The translations under genes were made by a program, and so were the position numbers. Shown here piece by piece: positions 61,260-64,000 of a stretch of DNA of 64,000 bases; within the stretch, counting starts at the first letter, position 1, and the number at the start of each line of letters is the position of its first letter. The notes beneath the pieces were generated by a model. The model was not told the origin of the DNA and did no database searches. It saw nothing but the letters and a program-made list of their open reading frames with translations. The stretch lies in contig JBBQKU010000008.1 of NCBI GenBank assembly GCA_038327195.1, positions 1 to 64,000 of the forward strand. The letters are read 5' to 3'. Source of the stretch: UBA4416 sp038327195. GTDB lineage: Bacteria > Bacteroidota > Bacteroidia > B-17B0 > Aurantibacillaceae.

Positions 61260-61484
61260 ATGATTGAAAGAATAAAAGATACTATAAAAGAGGTTGCCTT
61301 TAAGCGTGTAAATGATGCTGATGAACTTTTTAAGTCGGGTATTTTGACTTCCATTTTGGTTGTTGATTTAGCAACGAGTTTGGAAGATGAATTTTCTATT
61401 TCAATTCCCTTTACTGACATTACCTTAGAAAATTTTAGTACACCTTTATTAATCAAGACATACATAGAAAGTAAACTTTCGTAA
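61260..61484 (+). CDS. DltC-like carrier protein
   Basis: A 74-residue acyl- or aminoacyl-carrier protein. The modification site is Ser31 in LFKSGILTSILVVDL; in DltC proteins the match is LFEEGLLDSFGTVEL. The Asp that normally comes before the serine is Thr here, which is unusual. The rest (ATSLEDEFSISIPFTDITLE) fits DltC better than fatty-acid ACP. Its stop overlaps the start of the DltD-like gene (TAATG). Phosphopantetheine attachment is expected but not proved. The adenylating DltA is not seen, but one more ORF starts at the window end. Confidence 0.82.
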   Translation: MIERIKDTIKEVAFKRVNDADELFKSGILTSILVVDLATSLEDEFSISIPFTDITLENFSTPLLIKTYIESKLS

Positions 61485-62701
61485 TGCTTTTTAAAAAAAT
61501 AGGTTTTTTTCATTTATTGCCATTGACAATTTCAATTGTAATTGCACTCGTTTGTAATAATGTTTTTCATTTTCCATGTAAGGACATTTCTTATACATTT
61601 TCAATTGAAACTTCAAAATCGACTAAGCACATTGAAAAATTTTTCACCAATGATTTAACAAATCAAATTGCATTATCATATAATTTAAAACGAAGGGTTC
61701 CAGTATTGTTTGGATCTTCCGAACTTACATCAGTCCATTTAAATGGTTTAGCATTCAACTTTTTTAATAATGAGCCGAATGAAAAACTAATTGGCATTGG
61801 AACAGCAGGGTTTCAAAACTTTGCAATCTTAAGTGTTTTAGCTGCAAATAAACCTTTGATAAAAGATGCAAAACTCGCCATTATATTATCACCAGGTTGG
61901 TTTGAAAAACAATACTGTAATGGTACAAAAGTAAGTCGTTTTTTAGATTATTGCCCACCAAATTATATGTACCAAATAAGTCAAGACACTTCTATTGATG
62001 AACAGACCAGCAAATATCTTCGAAATTATATTTACAAAAATTACGATAAAATTAGTAAGCCTGATGCTGCCATAAGGTTTATGAGTAAAAAAAATTCTGT
62101 ATTATTTCATGATATATTTAATTTTCCATTTCTTTCTTTGGATAAAAAAGAACTAGAATTTCAAAAGAAAAATGATCCTTATTTAATTTCGCAACATATC
62201 CTTTTAACAAGCCTCACTAATAGTAAAATGCAACCGTTTTATTTTAAAAATCAATCTATAAATTGGGATTCTCTTAATGAAATGGCATTGAATGATTTTA
62301 AAAAAATTAGTAATAATAATGACTTAGGAATAAGCAATGAATATTACGATGCTTGGATAAAAGGAAAATCTAAAAAGGTATTATATAGTGTTGATAAATT
62401 AAACAACACTGAGTATCAAGATTTTTTAGCATTAGTTCATTTTTTAAAAGTAAATAACTGTAAGCCTATATTTATTATTATGCCATTGAATATGAAAACT
62501 CATGAAAATTTGGAAACTCTTCAGCCAATAATCAATGATATAAATTTAACACTAAAGCAAAATAATTTTAAAGTCTTAGATATGTATTCTCCAAATGTTT
62601 CAAACTTTAGAGAAGGATTATTAGAAGACGTTATGCATCCATACGAAATTGGATGGTATCAAATGGATAAATTTATATTAGAAAATTTTCATGATAACTA
62701 A
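61484..62701 (+). CDS. DltD-like protein
   Basis: A 405-residue membrane-anchored protein with an N-terminal helix (about 8-27) and a large extracytoplasmic SGNH-type domain. It has VLFGSSEL (about 74-81) with the nucleophile serine, and C-terminal DVMHPYEIGWYQMD (Asp382, His385), the Asp-His pair of the catalytic triad. This is the DltD pattern. DltD is thought to transfer D-alanine to the acceptor outside the membrane. It is directly followed by the 43-codon dltX-like gene. Confidence 0.87.
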   Translation: MLFKKIGFFHLLPLTISIVIALVCNNVFHFPCKDISYTFSIETSKSTKHIEKFFTNDLTNQIALSYNLKRRVPVLFGSSELTSVHLNGLAFNFFNNEPNEKLIGIGTAGFQNFAILSVLAANKPLIKDAKLAIILSPGWFEKQYCNGTKVSRFLDYCPPNYMYQISQDTSIDEQTSKYLRNYIYKNYDKISKPDAAIRFMSKKNSVLFHDIFNFPFLSLDKKELEFQKKNDPYLISQHILLTSLTNSKMQPFYFKNQSINWDSLNEMALNDFKKISNNNDLGISNEYYDAWIKGKSKKVLYSVDKLNNTEYQDFLALVHFLKVNNCKPIFIIMPLNMKTHENLETLQPIINDINLTLKQNNFKVLDMYSPNVSNFREGLLEDVMHPYEIGWYQMDKFILENFHDN

Positions 62702-62711
62702 AGAAAATATT

Positions 62712-62843
62712 ATGTTGTTTTTAAAAAACACATTTTTATATACAGCAATTGTATTGGGCTGTTTGTTTCTATATAATTATAGTAATAAAAGTGTGAGTAA
62801 TATTCCTCACACTGATTTTTCATTTGTATACGCCCAATTTTAA
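62712..62843 (+). CDS. DltX-like microprotein (43 residues)
   Basis: A gene missed by length filters. It starts 10 bp after the DltD-like stop and ends with TAA directly before the ATG of the DltB-like gene. The product, MLFLKNTFLYTAIVLGCLFL.., has one membrane helix (about 7-24) and ends ..HTDFSFVYAQF. The last six residues, FVYAQF, fit the F-x-Y-x-x-F C-terminal motif of DltX, which in Gram-positive dlt operons is next to dltB and is needed for D-alanylation; its tyrosine has been proposed as an acyl carrier. Position, size, helix and motif agree. Confidence 0.88.
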   Translation: MLFLKNTFLYTAIVLGCLFLYNYSNKSVSNIPHTDFSFVYAQF

Positions 62844-63968
62844 ATGCTTCCATTCACTGACATAGATTTCTTTTTATTTGCAGCCATATATGTTGCAATT
62901 ATTTGGTTATTTGGCTTTGTTAGCGGTAAAAAGTTCTACGCAGAAATAACATTTGTGTTAACCGTAATTTATCTCATTTTTTATTTTAAATACACGGTTG
63001 TCGTTTTATTATATGGACTTATTACATTCTTATTTATAAAATATGCGATTCTAAAAATCAATAATAAACTTATTACATCTGTTTGCATTGCCTTACCAAT
63101 GATTTTTGTTAAAGTTCATTTTAATCCATCATGGTTTTATTTTGCAGGTTTATCATTTGTAACATTTCGATCCATTCAAGTTAGTTTGGACTATACTAAA
63201 AGTCAAACTATTAGATTTGTGGAGTATTTTAATTTTTTGTTTTTTATACCTTCTATTTTCATTGGACCATTAGATCGTTTTAAGAGGTTTACTGATAATT
63301 GTAACCTTTGTTATGCCAATACTAATAGTGATTTAATATTTAAAGGACTTCAAGAATTTATTAAAGGTGTACTTTATAAATTTGTGCTTGCTGAATTTAT
63401 TTCAAGATACTGGTTAGGTAAAAGCACAAGTGACCACGAAACAGTTTTGTATTATGTAAATGATATTTATGCATATTCATTTTTTTTATTGTTTGATTTC
63501 GCGGGGTATTCTTCAATGGCTGTTGGTTTAGCAAATTTGGTTGGTATTGATTTGCCTGGCAATTTTAACAAGCCTTTTTTTGCAGTTAATCCTCCTGATT
63601 TTTGGCAACGTTGGCATTCCTCTTTAACCAGTTGGTTGAGTGATTATTTTTTTAAACCCTTTTACAAATGGCTTAGTCAAATTAAAAAATTAAAAAAATA
63701 TCCAATTACGAAACAAAATATCGCCATCTTTTTTACACTTTTTATTATGGGGATTTGGAATGGATTTGAATCAAACTTTATTTGGAGCGGAGTTTTATAT
63801 GGACTGTATAGTGTTGTGCATAATACTTATACCATTCAGTGTAGGAAAAAAGATAGAGACGTGGTTTTTGGAAATCTTAACCCTAAATTAATAAGAGTTA
63901 TATCTATTTTTGTTTTATTTAATTTAGTATGTATTTCATTATATGTTTTTAGTGGAAGGTATTTATAG
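62844..63968 (+). CDS. DltB-like MBOAT protein with Asn at the conserved WHG histidine
   Basis: A 374-residue polytopic MBOAT of the DltB group. The family landmarks are SIFIGPLDRFKRF (about 137-149), LLFDFAGYSSMAVGLANLVG (about 215-234), GNFNKPFFAVNPPDFWQRWH (with His258) and FIMGIWNGFESNFIWSGVLY. In other DltB proteins the last segment is MG-x-WHG; here residue 306 is Asn (AAT at 63759-63761). The upstream His258 is kept. DltB moves D-alanine from DltC to outside the membrane with DltX. Confidence 0.88.
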   Translation: MLPFTDIDFFLFAAIYVAIIWLFGFVSGKKFYAEITFVLTVIYLIFYFKYTVVVLLYGLITFLFIKYAILKINNKLITSVCIALPMIFVKVHFNPSWFYFAGLSFVTFRSIQVSLDYTKSQTIRFVEYFNFLFFIPSIFIGPLDRFKRFTDNCNLCYANTNSDLIFKGLQEFIKGVLYKFVLAEFISRYWLGKSTSDHETVLYYVNDIYAYSFFLLFDFAGYSSMAVGLANLVGIDLPGNFNKPFFAVNPPDFWQRWHSSLTSWLSDYFFKPFYKWLSQIKKLKKYPITKQNIAIFFTLFIMGIWNGFESNFIWSGVLYGLYSVVHNTYTIQCRKKDRDVVFGNLNPKLIRVISIFVLFNLVCISLYVFSGRYL

Positions 63969-63979
63969 AAGGAATAAGT

Positions 63980-64000
63980 ATGAAATTTGATTTTAATAGA
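63980..64000 (+). CDS. Start of a further operon gene, partial at window end
   Basis: An ATG at 63980 follows a purine-rich GAAGGAA (63968-63974) and reads MKFDFNR before the window ends. By position it is the fifth gene of the operon. DltA would be the missing member, but seven residues do not allow identification. Confidence 0.5.

Noticed and set aside
61175..61513. A 112-codon minus-strand ORF antisense to the DltC-like gene
   Set aside because: It has no family signature, overlaps a gene with clear carrier motifs, and its codons mirror the other strand.
1..64000. tRNA, rRNA or tmRNA genes
   Set aside because: No cloverleaf or conserved rRNA stretch was found on reading the intergenic regions; a tRNAscan/Infernal run would be decisive.
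63980..64000. Calling the last partial ORF dltA
   Set aside because: Only seven residues are visible, so the identity cannot be supported.

Overview
The window is a 64-kb piece of an AT-rich chromosome from a member of the Bacteroidota. The support is: -7 boxes of the form TAnnTTTG in front of many genes; a C-terminal type IX secretion sorting domain on an M1 peptidase; a single-subunit cytochrome b SdhC with SdhA and SdhB; a THX ribosomal protein; K/A-rich tails on ribosomal proteins; and many short outer-membrane barrel proteins. The exact order cannot be set from the sequence alone. No rRNA, tRNA, CRISPR array, complete IS element or replication origin was seen.

Layout. 0-1.8 kb is accessory: a C-terminal remnant of an ABC-F ATPase and two secreted proteins of unknown function between structured repeats. 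1.8-9.8 kb carries purE, purK, a short THX gene, a CtpA-type protease, a LON-domain protein, a glycosyltransferase, purB and a lytic transglycosylase. 10-14 kb is the sdhC-sdhA-sdhB operon, with an IVS/four-helix-bundle ORF inserted between sdhA and sdhB. 14-21.6 kb has a carotenoid-desaturase-like oxidoreductase, mltG, a TauE/SafE permease, aspS and a TPR-PD40-SPOR envelope protein. 21.8-25.4 kb runs on the plus strand (DMT exporter, rplU, rpmA, serS), with a tandem 152-bp repeat before serS. 25.5-42.6 kb is mostly minus strand: a ferritin-like protein, a B12-type radical SAM enzyme, a cluster of beta-barrel paralogues with duplication scars, ribD, a nucleotidyltransferase pair, isoaspartyl peptidase, a UbiA prenyltransferase, yicC and two large helical paralogues. 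42.7-57.4 kb holds an M1 peptidase, wecB, radC, an MFS permease, a TIGR02757 protein, ribBA, truB, a YkgJ-type protein and a cluster of an Hdr-like Fe-S pair, a HAD phosphatase and an MCE/MlaD protein. 57.4-61.2 kb has a porin, a PLP enzyme and two paralogous envelope proteins.

The most interesting region is the right end, 61.26-64.0 kb. It is a compact plus-strand operon whose products look like DltC (carrier protein), DltD (GSSE...DxxH esterase/transferase), a 43-residue DltX-like microprotein ending in F-x-Y-x-x-F, and DltB (MBOAT), followed by the start of one more gene. In Gram-positive bacteria this machinery D-alanylates teichoic acids, which Bacteroidota lack, so the acceptor here is unknown. 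The DltB-like protein also has Asn where the family has its conserved Trp-His-Gly histidine, and the carrier has Thr-Ser-Ile instead of Asp-Ser-Leu, so the chemistry may differ from classic D-alanylation.

Other notable points: a (GAAACTT)8 tract next to an A8/T8 run at the 5' end of a signal-peptide gene with no in-frame start, a candidate phase-variable locus; a ribD frame whose conserved N-terminus begins directly after an upstream stop with only ATT/ATC as possible start codons; and a 98-bp insertion flanked by 8-bp direct repeats inside a duplicated gene end.
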